Both the position numbers and the translations under genes were made by a program. Positions 1 through 10,263 of a stretch of 64,000 nucleotides of DNA are shown one piece after another. Each line of letters begins with the position of its first letter. The stretch's first letter is position 1. Source of the stretch: Pleodorina starrii (Eukaryota; Chlorophyta; Chlorophyceae; Chlamydomonadales; Volvocaceae); the NCBI GenBank assembly GCA_030267565.1, contig BRXU01000015.1:1363001-1427000 (forward strand). The letters run 5' to 3'. Under the pieces are notes generated by a model, which was not told the DNA's origin, did no database searches, and was given only the letters and a program-made list of their open reading frames with translations.

Positions 1-2343
1 GATGCTGCCGTCCGTGCACACGCAGGCGAAGCGGGTGGGGAAGCTGGCCCTGTCCGCCGAGGACATCGCTCGGGGATTGCGCAGCTCCGAGGCCTTCTTC
101 TCCCATGGGTCGATGCAGTAGTAGCGCAGGCGAAAGCCCTCGTGTGGGCCGCCGCAGCCACCGGTGGCGCTGCCTCTGGGATTGGCATAGGCGGCACCGC
201 CGCCGACGGCAGACGAGCCATTGCCGCCGCTGTTGCCTCCAGTGAAGGGCACCCTTGGGGGTGTTTCCGACAGAAAGAAGCAGTCGGTCAGTGTGTTCAA
301 GGTGCCCGGCTCCATGCTGGTGTGCATCCGCACCAGCTCCTGGCCGTACCGCGACTCCAGCAGCACCAGCTCGCCCAGCTCGTGCCCGCCAACCTGGGAG
401 GGAGGAGGAGGGGGCGAGGAGCGGGGAAGGCCAAGGCCCGTGACACGTGACGGGAGGAGGTGGTGAGAGGCAGCAGTTGACTACAGGGCGTGCTAGGGAG
501 GTGGGAAGGGATAGAGGGGAGGCAGCTGTGGGGACGAACGGCAGGTGTAAACCTACAACCGGGTGGAAAGGTTACGTTCCTTAGGATTTGGGGTAAGGGC
601 TATTCCCCTTTCATGAATATTATTATAGGGGAAATAATGTCGTCTTCGGTCAGACGGTCAGGTGCAGGTGCAGGTAGTGCGGCAAAGCGCAAGCCCTGCC
701 AGTTGATAAGCTGCCTACGCCGCGCACCATCCCTGGCGGGACGGCAACAAGTCGGTTCCCCGGTAGCCCCGGCGGCCCAAACCAACAGAGCAATCAGGTA
801 AACACGAGCACATGCCTACGAATGTGTACGATGGGTGTTGCGGTCATCTTCCCCTGCCCCCCTCCTACACACGCACTCCCTGCCCCCCTCCCCCCCCCAC
901 CCACCCACCCACCAAAATGAAGAGGCCGCAGGGACTGAACCGGCAGCAGCTCCGCGGGCCGTGGAACTCGGTCCGATAGCGCTGCTCGCCGCTCCAAGTG
1001 TCCCACACGAAGAGGATGCCCTTCACGCCAGTCACTGCCGCCAGGCCCCCGGGTCCGCTGATGGCGCACACGTCCAGCCTCCCGCTGTGGTCTTTTGGGT
1101 TGTGAAGCACCTTGCCGCTGTTCGGGTGCCAAATCAGGACACTAGAGCTCTCCGGCCCCAGCTGGCCCAAGGTGATGGCCCAGCTGCCGTCCACGCTCAC
1201 CGCGGAGCCGTACACCTGCGGGGCGGGGCGGGGGGGGAGGGATCAGCTGGACTGGGGTGGGGATGAAGCTGCGGCTACGGTAGCAGCAGTGCCTGTGTCA
1301 ACCTCCGAAGCGAGCAAGGGTCCCAACGCAGCAGGCAACTGGGCCCAGAGACCACGTTTTTCTCTTTACTGAAACAGCCGTGCGATCAGGAGTCCCTGCG
1401 CCGATGCCCCGCATGCTCCAGAGCCTGCACGGCCCGGACTTGCCAGCGCCCCACCGCCAGTCCCAGGGCTCCCATGTTGGCTCAGCTGCCCTCCGCGGGG
1501 CGTAACGCCACACACCCGCGGCCCACCTCGCAATGATGGTCGCCGAACGTCCGGACGAGTGTCATATTGCCCGTGTCCCAAATCCGCACGGTTGCGTCCT
1601 TGGAGGTGGTCATGATGCGGCTCCCGTTCAGGAACACGGACATGCTGGTCACCTCGGCAGTGTGCCCGGCTATCTGCCGCACGCATTTTGCGTTCCACGC
1701 CCCCTGCTCTCCCGGCTCCTGCATGCACACCCCGAGCCGTATGGGTTGGAATGGACGTCACACCAGGCAACATGTAAGGGAACAACTGTCAACCGCCTAA
1801 GTCGTAAACCGCGGAGTTTGCACACTTATAGTACAACATGAAACTAACGAGCTCCAATACCGACGACACCTAAGCACGCGAGTTGCGTGTGCTCCGGCGA
1901 CCGTGTCTGACTAAATCACCGGCTGGGAGTTCGATAAACCTAAACGCCCCTACCTTGGCAAGAATCCACCGTTGTACACACCCATCAACGATAGTCGTCC
2001 AGAATGCATCTGAGCCAATGACTTTGCAGGCCGTGATGGCCGATAGCCTCAACTGCTGCAACGACGACTCCTGCCCCTGTTTGAGCTCACCAGCAGAGTA
2101 CCTCCATAATAATCTACCATCTGCAATACTCCAGAGAGATATTTGGTTTTCATTTCCGGCGACAAGCAGCGCCTCGCCCCATGTTGGCAGGTTCACCAAA
2201 TCGCAGGACGTCAGCTTTGTTTCGCTGACAGGGATCCATCTCTCATACTCGATGTTCTGTGGTTTTCCCTTCCAAGCGTAACAGCTTTCTGTTGCTAGGG
2301 AGGGTCTGACAGCGGCTAGGGTGGCCGACGACCTGACGCTCAT
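1..2343 (-). CDS. WD40-repeat protein, 3' part outside window
   Basis: Five exons fit with phase 0 at every junction: 2343-1954, 1718-1527, 1215-913 and 393-1 (continuing past the edge), joined by GT-AG introns. The 426 visible residues contain several WD40 blades. Examples are a blade with NQISLWS, one starting IAGHTAEVTSMSV and closing DATVRIWD, and one closing ILFVWDTWSG. The GH...WD spacing is typical of beta-propellers, which act as protein-interaction scaffolds. The ATG at 2343 is the first in frame, but an upstream exon cannot be excluded because the initial residues are not conserved in any family I recognise. The last visible exon becomes less WD40-like. No catalytic domain is visible, so the specific role is unknown. 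Note: four exons are listed; 'five' would require an upstream exon that I could not locate, so the supported count is four. Confidence 0.82.
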
Positions 2344-2937
2344 TCACGCGATGATAAGGGCTTGCAGCTGTAAGCTGCTAGCGGCCTGGATGCATTATGG
2401 AATAGCTCATAACTTCGAGACTTCTTACGACCCACAAACGGTTTGGCGGCTCGAAATAATTGGAGTGCGGAGGGCCTTGCCTGTACGATGGCCCGTGTTC
2501 GCCGTGAGCGAGCCCGCCTGGCCTAAATCGCGCAGAAACTCAGCATAGGGCTCCGCCAGCACCAACCACCTCTCACGCAATCTTTGTTCAAACGCTCTTT
2601 TTTACAGCATTATTTATAGTTCTGAAAAGGTGCTGAGGTCTGCAGGTCAAAAAGTCTGATTCTACGGGAATCGCGACGCTGCGCCAGCGCGGAACCCTAC
2701 TCCTACTCCCACTTTGCACTTCCTGTTTCGTACCTTCGACCGGCAAAAAATTTGACATTCGAACTGATAACCGCAGCATCGAGAGACCCAGCACCGAGCG
2801 CCTAACTAGGCATGTGTGTGCCCGAAATGGCGGCTTCCAACACCGCTGTGCGCCCGCCTTGTAGAACTTCCTTGTTTATGATCCTATTGTAAATCTAATG
2901 AAGGCCATATCAATATTGTACGAAGCCGGAAAAGCGC
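2344..2937. other. Intergenic, WD40 promoter side
   Basis: No coding exon can be supported here. It should hold the 5' UTR and promoter of the minus-strand WD40 gene and the unclear left boundary of the truncated LINE that follows. Base composition is less GC-rich than the neighbouring exons. Confidence 0.4.
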
Positions 2938-4807
2938 ATGTTTGCCACAGTTCGACTTGCTTTGGTTAAGGTTGGCATGAGGCGTATAGTAGGCAACACG
3001 ATCCGCTTTGAGGAGATGGAGTGGGCGCGTCGCGCTAGGTACCTAGGGTTACATTACGGTCCGGAGGCACCTTTCGAGGCATGCACAGACGAGCTATTCG
3101 GTGCGGGACAACGTGCGGTTTTTGCTCTCGTTAACAAGCTTCGTAGACGTGGTTTGTTCGTTCCTAGGGTCGCCCTCAAGTGCTTCGACGTGCAGATCTG
3201 CGCCATCCTTTCCTATGGGGTACAGGTCTGGGGCCCGTCGTACATTCTGCAAGTGGTCGAACGTGATCGCGATCCCCAAGGCCGGTACTGCTATTTTGAA
3301 AAGGCGCTAGAGAATCGGATGGTTGGGCTGCAACGCATGTACTTGAAGATGCTCGCGGGTCTGCGCAAGATTCCGGATAACAAAATCCTGTTCAGGGAAT
3401 TCGGGCAGCGCCCGTTGCATGTTCACTGGGCTTCCCTCATCTACCGTTTCTGGAACAAGCTGGTTGATGCGAAGGGTTCGGTATTCCATAGAGTGTTTCG
3501 TGAGGAAATTCGGCTTGCCCTTCAATCAGACCTGTCAGGTCATGGGTGGGGAGCCTTGGTTTTACGAGGACTCAGGTGTTTGGGACAGGACCACTGGCCG
3601 GAGCCCCCGCCGGGTCTTGATTTGGAGGGCCAAGTCGACTTTGTTGCGTCGCGTTCGCTTAATATTGGGAACTTGATTTGGACGTTGGAGCAGAGGTTTG
3701 ATGAAGACTGGCTTAACAGCAGGCTTCTCACGCCCCCGCGTGAGTTCGTTTCTGATAACCACAAGCCCGGTGTGAAGATGTGTCGGCAGCTCGGCACACG
3801 CACTGGATGGGGATGCCGAAACATACGGCTGGTTATCGAAAGGGGTGAGACCCCCTGAGACCCCTTCGCGGTCTCAGCCACCACTAGTCAGTCTATTGCT
3901 GTGTGTTCTATGCAAAAAATTGTACTGATTAGTGGCGGGCGAGACACGTACACGTGCTAAGATGCGGTGGATCCATTTTCCCATGACCATGGAGGCACAA
4001 AGCGGCCTTACAATGAGTACGAAGGATACAACCAAGTATACAACTTATTATCATCCAAAGTGGAGACCGTTCTTCCGTTCATCGCGGATTTGATGACCTG
4101 CTGACCGCCCTCAAACTAACGCATATTTGATCAGGCAGTCGAAGCACTAAAAATGCTGATTAGTTCATTCCTCTGAGACTCGCGCATTGAAGACTTTTGA
4201 AGGGCGCGCTACGGTATCAGGGCCTGAGACCCCCGATGAGCCCGATGGCCGTCCGATCGGAGTCTCAGGAGACCCGTACAGCGGGGTGGCCAGGGGTCTC
4301 ACCCCTTTACGTATTATATTGGTATATCCCCCCCAAACCCTATGCTTCTCTTTTGCGTTTTCGTCTAGGAGCCTGGCCTATTGAGAATAATCGGCCTGCT
4401 GGACGGCAGAGGTCTGAGCGTACTTGTAGGGTCTGTGATAGTGGTACTGAAGACGAATATCATGTGCTGATGGAGTGTTCGGCGTACGACGATATACGTC
4501 AGGGTTTTAGCACCCTAGGTGTCATTTTAGGCGACTACGTTTCTCCGCCTATGCTTGCTGTTACGGGCGCGGACAATCAACGCGGCTTAGCTGAATTAGT
4601 TCACAACATCTGGGTTCGGCGGTCTTCTATGCTAGTTTGAATGTTTGTTCATTTTACCTGTTTTCGTTGTGATCCTGCATTAGTTTTCTGCTTGGCGACA
4701 TAGTTCTTAGTCCCTTTTTGACCTGCCTATTCTCGCGGTCCATGAGCCTCCTGGCTCGTCTGGGCCTTATGAGCTCTCGAGCTTGTAATACATACATAAT
4801 ACATACT
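2938..4807 (+). mobile_element. 5'-truncated LINE (L1-like) 3' end, interrupted
   Basis: Reading frame 2938-3837 encodes the region that follows the polymerase core in non-LTR reverse transcriptases, with blocks such as RYLGLHYG and LSYGVQVWGP. After an interruption the frame resumes at about 4310 and ends at 4640. It carries a C-x2-C-x8-H-x4-C zinc motif (CRVCDSG...YHVLMEC), typical of the C-terminus of L1-type ORF2. The endonuclease and the catalytic YxDD part are absent, so the copy is 5' truncated, as is usual for LINEs. The frame is broken by a small inverted-repeat transposon inserted at about 3833-4309. The 3' tail, to about 4807, ends in an ATACATA-type simple repeat, which I take as the 3' terminus. 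Confidence 0.82.
3833..4309. mobile_element. MITE-like DNA transposon, complete copy
   Basis: The ends are inverted: AAAGGGGTGAGACCCC on the left (3839) against GGGGTCTCACCCCTTT on the right (about 4292-4307), each flanked by CG. A possible 3-bp TAT duplication borders the element. It splits the LINE reading frame, so it inserted after the LINE. Roughly 475 bp, with no transposase, hence non-autonomous. A second copy about 98% identical by eye lies 1.1 kb downstream. Confidence 0.75.
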
Positions 4808-4970
4808 TGCTTTGCATTTGCACTTCACTGGCGGGAAGGGCAGGCGAAGTACCAACCTTTGAATACTTTGCATTTAATAATTGCTTGGAAGTGCTATACC
4901 ATTGTAGTACTAAAATGGAGACATCACCGGGGCGACAGGGCAAGATCAGGGGAATATCGCTTGTATACTA

Positions 4971-5361
4971 TTATCGAAAGGGGTGAGACCCCCTGAGACC
5001 CCTTCGCGGTCTCAGCCACCACTAGTCAGTCTATTGCTGTGTGTTCTATGCAAAAAATTGTACTGATTAGTGGCGGGCGAGACACGTACACATGCTAAGA
5101 TGCGGTGGATCCATTTTCCCATGACCATGGAGGCTCAAAGCGGCCTTACAATGAGTACGAAGGATACAACCAAGTATACAACTTATTATTATCCAAAGTG
5201 CGGAGACCGTTCTTCCGTTCATCGCGGATTTGATGACCTGCTGACCGCCCTCAAACTAACGCATATTTGATCAGGCAGTCAAAGCACTAAAAATGCTGTT
5301 AAGTTCATTCCTCTGAGACTCGCGCATTGAAGACTTTTGAAGGGCGCGCTACGGTATCAGT
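4971..5361. mobile_element. Second copy of the same MITE, right end missing
   Basis: It matches 3833-4219 with only a few substitutions and one single-base indel. The left terminus is intact, but the sequence stops at GGTATCAG. The last roughly 85 bp, including the right inverted repeat, are absent. The following ten bases, TATAATACGT, are the reverse complement of the right flank of copy 1. Confidence 0.75.
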
Positions 5362-5934
5362 ATAATACGTTGGAGGGCAGGGCCAGGAGGACATGGGGCT
5401 GTACACAACATGACAGGACGAGTGTAGGACAAGACAGGGCAGTGTGAAGCGCCTGAGATTGTAGGGTATTGCGGAGCACGGCAGGGTGCTGCGGTACAAC
5501 TGCATGGCCATATGGGAGGGGGAGCGTGCCGCAAATCACGGCGGGATGTGGCATGGCAAGGTGCGGTAGGCCTTAGGACTTCTGGATGCCCTGATACTGG
5601 GCCCCTTCCCAAAGAGGCCTGCGCAAGGTTCTTTCATGTCAGGGTGCTTGGATAACGTTCTGGTTATGCTACCTGCTAGCGGTTTGGAACGTTCGATGCG
5701 ACACTGGAAACTAATTGACTGTCATTCACTGTTTGCCGAGTTCCCATACGGTAGATGCCTTCCAGGGGGCCCACGGGCAAGTCTGCCGAGAGCAGAGGCA
5801 GTTAGGCCAACCTGCACTGATTGCCGTAAATAAGATTCTAAAGCATATTGGAACCATAGGGCCCAGCCCATATTCAAAAAAACTGTGGAAAAAGCGTGCG
5901 ACTTCAGTTCTTGTCGGCAGGGGAGTTAGGTTAC
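5362..5934. other. Unassigned spacer with diverged repeats
   Basis: No gene is supported. The first 200 bp are an irregular purine-rich run. About 55 bp at 5866-5921 recur in diverged form (roughly 80% by eye) at 6412-6466, on the other side of the MITE. Confidence 0.4.
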
Positions 5935-6313
5935 GGCCCCGGATCGTGGCTCAGGACATGTCCCGAACAATGACAGACCCCTCTGGCTCAGGACATGTCC
6001 CGAGTCGGGACATGTCCTGAGCTACGATCCGGGGCCGCCCCAGCGCAAGCCCATATCTCAATGCATGATGATTGTTTTATAACTTTGTAATGTTGGATCG
6101 TTTTGACGACTCGCCATTCAGGGGCACACCGTGGGACCGGGTCCCATGCTCCGACCCAATATCCCAACGGAAATGTAATATTTAATAAATTATTAAATGC
6201 CCGATGGGTTTGGCTACTCGCCACGAAGCGGTACACTGCGGGAGCGGGAGCCACGATTCGTGGCTCGGGACATGTACCGACTCGGGACATGTCCTGAGCC
6301 ACGATCCGGGGCC
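5935..6313. mobile_element. 379-bp MITE with perfect 32-bp terminal inverted repeats
   Basis: Positions 5935-5966 are the exact reverse complement of 6282-6313. The outer 16 bases read GGCCCCGGATCGTGGC. Both ends are themselves foldbacks: a near-perfect second arm lies at 6005-6036, and a degenerate one at about 6258-6279. The core AGGACATGTCCCGA therefore occurs several times in both orientations. The interior is AT-rich and non-coding. No clear target duplication is visible. The transposase family is unknown. Confidence 0.75.
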
Positions 6314-6565
6314 GCTGCCTTACTGCAACCCTGCCCGAGAGGCCTGCCAAACACACCCCCTGTCGAACCGACCTCCGCCGATCACCAAAAATTGGAGGGC
6401 ACCGTGGAAACACATAAACTAGCCCATACACAAAAAAGCAGTGAAAACGCGCGACTTCAGAATTGTCGGTATCAGCCCGGCGGGCCCTTGGTTTCAGCCC
6501 TCCATCAATGCACACATTCGGTTAGACGGATGTGCGCCGATTACCCTCAAATTTGTAGAGCACTA
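6314..6565. other. Unassigned spacer
   Basis: It contains the second, diverged copy of the 55-bp repeat (6412-6466). Nothing else is recognisable. Confidence 0.4.
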
Positions 6566-7010
6566 TGGGGTAGGGCGGGGCGGGGTGGGGTGGGGTGGGT
6601 CGGGTCGGGTCGAGGCAGGGCGGGGCGAGGTGAGGAGGGTACGAACGGGGCGGGGTGGGGCAGGGCGGGGCCGGGGCAGCGCAGGGCGGAGCATGGCGGG
6701 CCGGGTATGAGCAGGGAAGGGCAGTAGGGACGGGTAAGGATGGGGCAGGGCGGGTTGGGGCGAGGCAGGGAGGGGCGATAGGGGCAGGGAAGGGCGGGTA
6801 GCGACGGGGAGGGGTACACGGAGGTGGGGCGGGGAAGACGGTGAGGGACAGGACGAGGCAGGGCGGGGCACGGCGGGGCGGGGGCATGGCAGGGCGTTGC
6901 GGGGCGGGGCGATGCGGGACAGGACGGAACGGGACGGACCGGGGCGGGATGGGACGGAGCGGGGCGGGGGGGGAGGAGGGACGGGGCGGGGTGAGGCGGG
7001 GCCGGGGTAG
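6566..7010. repeat. Imperfect G-rich pentamer/hexamer satellite
   Basis: About 445 bp made of irregular GGGCG, GGGCA and GGGGT-type units on the plus strand. It grades directly into the pure GGGGCC array. Long ORFs across it on both strands are composition artefacts. Confidence 0.85.
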
Positions 7011-7363
7011 GGCCGGGGCCGGGGCCGGGGCCGGGGCCGGGGCCGGGGCCGGGGCCGGGGCCGGGGCCGGGGCCGGGGCCGGGGCCGGGGCCGGGGCCGG
7101 GGCCGGGGCCGGGGCCGGGGCCGGGGCCGGGGCGGGGGCCGGGGCCGGGGCGGGGGCGGGGGCGGGGGCCGGGGCCGGGGCCGGGGCCGGGGCCGGGGCC
7201 GGGGCCGGGGCCGGGGCCGGGGCCGGGGCCGGGGCCGGGGCCGGGGCCGGGGCCGGGGCCGGGGCCGGGGCCGGGGCCGGGGCCGGGGCCGGGGCCGGGG
7301 CCGGGGCCGGGGCCGGGGCCGGGGCCGGGGCCGGGGCCGGGGCCGGGGCCGGGGCCGGGGCCG
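7011..7363. repeat. (GGGGCC)n hexanucleotide array, about 59 units
   Basis: 353 bp of nearly pure GGGGCC tandem repeat, interrupted only by about four GGGGCG units near 7131-7166. G runs of four at every unit give strong G-quadruplex potential on the plus strand and i-motif potential on the minus strand. It is not within any gene I can support. All frames are open, giving Gly-Ala, Pro-Arg and Pro-Ala-type dipeptide ORFs that I do not consider genes. Confidence 0.95.
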
Positions 7364-10263
7364 AGACCGGGGCGGGGCGGGGCGGGGCTTCGTCAAGCGG
7401 GTCATACATCAGAGGATCGTATATTCGTATTCCTCATCAGCGAAGTGGAACTGGAGGCCATCGCCTGCTCCGTCCGCCTCGCTGCCGCTGCCACCGTATG
7501 AACAGAATTTCTCCTCCATGCCATTGGAGTCATCAACACGCTTTACAACGCTTGACGGCTGATAACCATTATACTTTACATGGTTGCGGCCTGCCTGGCC
7601 TAAGTTAAGCGATCCGCCTACCCTTATGCATTCCGTGGATAATAGTAAATATACAATAAATAGACAACAGCGATGTTAAGTGATAAAGCGTACACCTGAA
7701 GCTAGGCCAGTGTACGCGCCAGTTTTGAATGATTTCCGCATAGGTACCCGGCCAGAAAGAAATTATCAGAATATCCATTGCAAAAATTTGCGTGGGGTCT
7801 CGGGCGGGTTCTCAGGGGTTCTCACCCCTTTCACAACAGGTCCGTATTATCATTACGCATCACGGGGGGGCTCGGGCGCATGAATCCGGGCAAAGGCCGC
7901 GGAGCTATTGAGAGTCAAGTGGCGATCGCGTACCTGCCCACGGTGTCACCAGGGGGGGGGAGTACCATGGATACCCACGCGTCGCAATGGCTGTGTGAAC
8001 TGTGGCTGCACATCGGGCTGATGTGGGATTTGTGCATCGTGCTGATGCGGGGTTTGTGCCAATTTACATACGGAATGGGGGGTTCGAGTTGATTCAATAA
8101 CAGGGGGGACAGAGGTATGGGAGAGGTTCATGAAGGAGCGTGCTTGCGTCAGGGCGGGGCATGCACCTGCAAGCGCGCAAGAGTCGATGCCTGATTGGGA
8201 TAATTGCAAGGGACCTGCAAGAACCTCACATAATGTGGGTACGGAGGCGGGTCGACTGGCCTGCCGGTCCGTGTTCCCTTGTGTAAGAGGCCCACATCAC
8301 CCCGCTGGCGCCTTGCCGCTAGCCCTTGCGCTCCCTGGAGTGCGAACAGCGGGGCGGTCCCACTCCCACCAAGGCCCCGTGCACTCGGGGAGGTAAACTT
8401 AGGGTACCGCTATGTGGGTGGGCTGCATCCCCCTGTGGAGCCATCAACGGCACCGGGCGTCCGCCGTCTCGATACGACGGCCTTTCCCAGATACCCAGGC
8501 ACCCAGACAGCCCAGCTCGAATCGGAGACATTCGGAACACCTCCCTCCCCCTCCCTTGCACCGCCAAGCACCGGTAGAATCAAGCTGCTGCTCTGCTGCT
8601 GTTGTAGCAGTGGGGGTTCTGGGGGGCCAACTTGCATTGAAGGAGGGGGTGGAGCCAGCTGTCGCGCTGCTGGCCGAGCACTGCACCGGAAGTGACCAGA
8701 GACAAGTCCTGGTGAGCCATCCAAATGATGAGACGATCCAGATCCAGATCCAGGGCGCCCCATGCAGCAGTCGTTGGGGGTGTGGGGCAGCAGGCCAAAC
8801 CTTAGCTGCATGTTTGGCAGTGCGCACACCCATGAAAAGCAGCTCTAGTTACCGGTACGTGGCTGTCACCTATGTGTGTGTATGGTGGGGGGGGGGACCG
8901 GGGGCACTGCCTCAGGGGGGGAGGGTACGGACTACGGAGGCCCGTCACTGTGTAGGGAGGTCTTGCGTAGCGTCCGTGTGCGAGGTGGGTCTTGTGCGTT
9001 CTCCCCTCCCCACGCGTTCGGCTGTTCCGGGTCGAGCTCCTGATCAGGAACATCGCGGTGTTGGACTCTTTCGACCGCATCAGCAATGTCAGCTGCGGTT
9101 TGCACCAACCAGGCATCCTTCCCCTTGGCTCCACCCTCCACCGTCAAACGCTTCATCTGAGCACCACCACCCGCCCGCCCGGGAACCGCAGCTAGCAGTC
9201 CAACGGGCAAGCCTCCGCAGCTGACTGCTGGGGCCACGTGGGGCCGCAGGGTGAAGCTGTGAAAAGGGCAACGTAGACGAGCACGTCGATATGCCGTCAC
9301 CGTTATGGACCACCCGACTGCGGAAAGAGCTGACTGACGCCGCCTCGCCGACCAGACCCGGATACGGTAGTCGGTCAGACATCCGCTGTCCGCGCAGATG
9401 TCGGGCCGTAGCTGGCAGCCGCGGCAGCCTGCCAGCGGCCACCCACCCACCCGGGCAAATGCGGCCCAAGCTGGCGGCCTCCATCGGTGAAATAATGGCC
9501 CAGGGTGTCCAAATGCCCCAAGGGGGAAAGACTCCCGGGGTTGCGGTGTCCCTCTGTCCAACTTCAAACGACAGCGCCCCGCCCCGCCCCGCCCCGCCCG
9601 CTCGTTCCAGCCGCGCCGCTGCCAGCACCAGCCGCACCAGAGCGACCGACTCCCGCCCACAGCAGACCCCCCAGCCGCCATGAAGCCGTCACTACACACA
9701 CGCACACACACTGGGCCTGCGGAAAGCCAGCGCCCTGGCTGCTGGCCCCTCCACGATTCCAGCAACCGGCAACCGGCAACCCTGCGGGCAGTGTGGTGAA
9801 GCACTCCGCGGGTCTCGCTCAAGCACCTCCTGCATTCCAAACAGCCAGAGCTGCTACGATGGCCCCCAAAGGCGCGCCCCGGATGAGCCGCCCTCACCCT
9901 CACCCCCCGTGCACGCAATTTGTAACGCCGCAATGCCCCGCTGCTCATCCTGCAGTGCCACCGTCCCAACCGCCCCAACCACCCCATCAACTGAAACATA
10001 CGAGCTGGAGTCCCGGGGCGACCTGGACCGAACCGCTGCCCCCCTGCTACCGCAACCCCTCAAACCGCGATCCCCAAACCCTAAGACCCTTTCCCCATCA
10101 CTCCCCTCCCGCTCCTGCTGCTGCAGGTGCTGCTGCTGCTCCTGCCTCCCTGCTGCTGTGCCCCCTAGGCCCCTACGAACGCTCCTTAGCCCGTGGCCCC
10201 CTGCTGCAGAAACCCCTCCTGCCCCTCCTGCCACCTGCCACCTCCCCATCGACCGCTGTGCTG
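7364..10263. other. 2.9-kb region with no supported gene
   Basis: Several long ORFs cross this region, including one of 355 codons on the minus strand at 8932-9999. None shows a domain, coherent exon structure or codon pattern beyond GC bias. The right part probably holds the 3' UTR of the syntaxin gene. A 24-bp unit is tandemly duplicated at 8011-8058. A possible remnant of the 3.8-kb MITE lies at about 7795-7832. Confidence 0.45.
7795..7832. repeat. Possible MITE end remnant
   Basis: The segment ending GGGGTTCTCACCCCTTTCA differs by one inserted base from the right terminus of the MITE at 3833-4309. The rest of the element is not recognisable. Confidence 0.4.

Noticed and set aside
6522..7608. 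Long ORFs of 255-295 codons on both strands over the G-rich satellite
   Set aside because: They are dipeptide read-throughs of the GGGGCC array and its flanks; all frames are open because the repeat has no A or T.
8412..9224. 270-codon plus-strand ORF
   Set aside because: Same reasons; Ser/Pro/Arg-biased composition typical of chance frames in this genome.
8932..9999. 355-codon minus-strand ORF
   Set aside because: No domain, no splice partners and no recognisable residue pattern; GC-rich DNA here gives long chance ORFs on both strands. It may be 3' UTR of the syntaxin gene.
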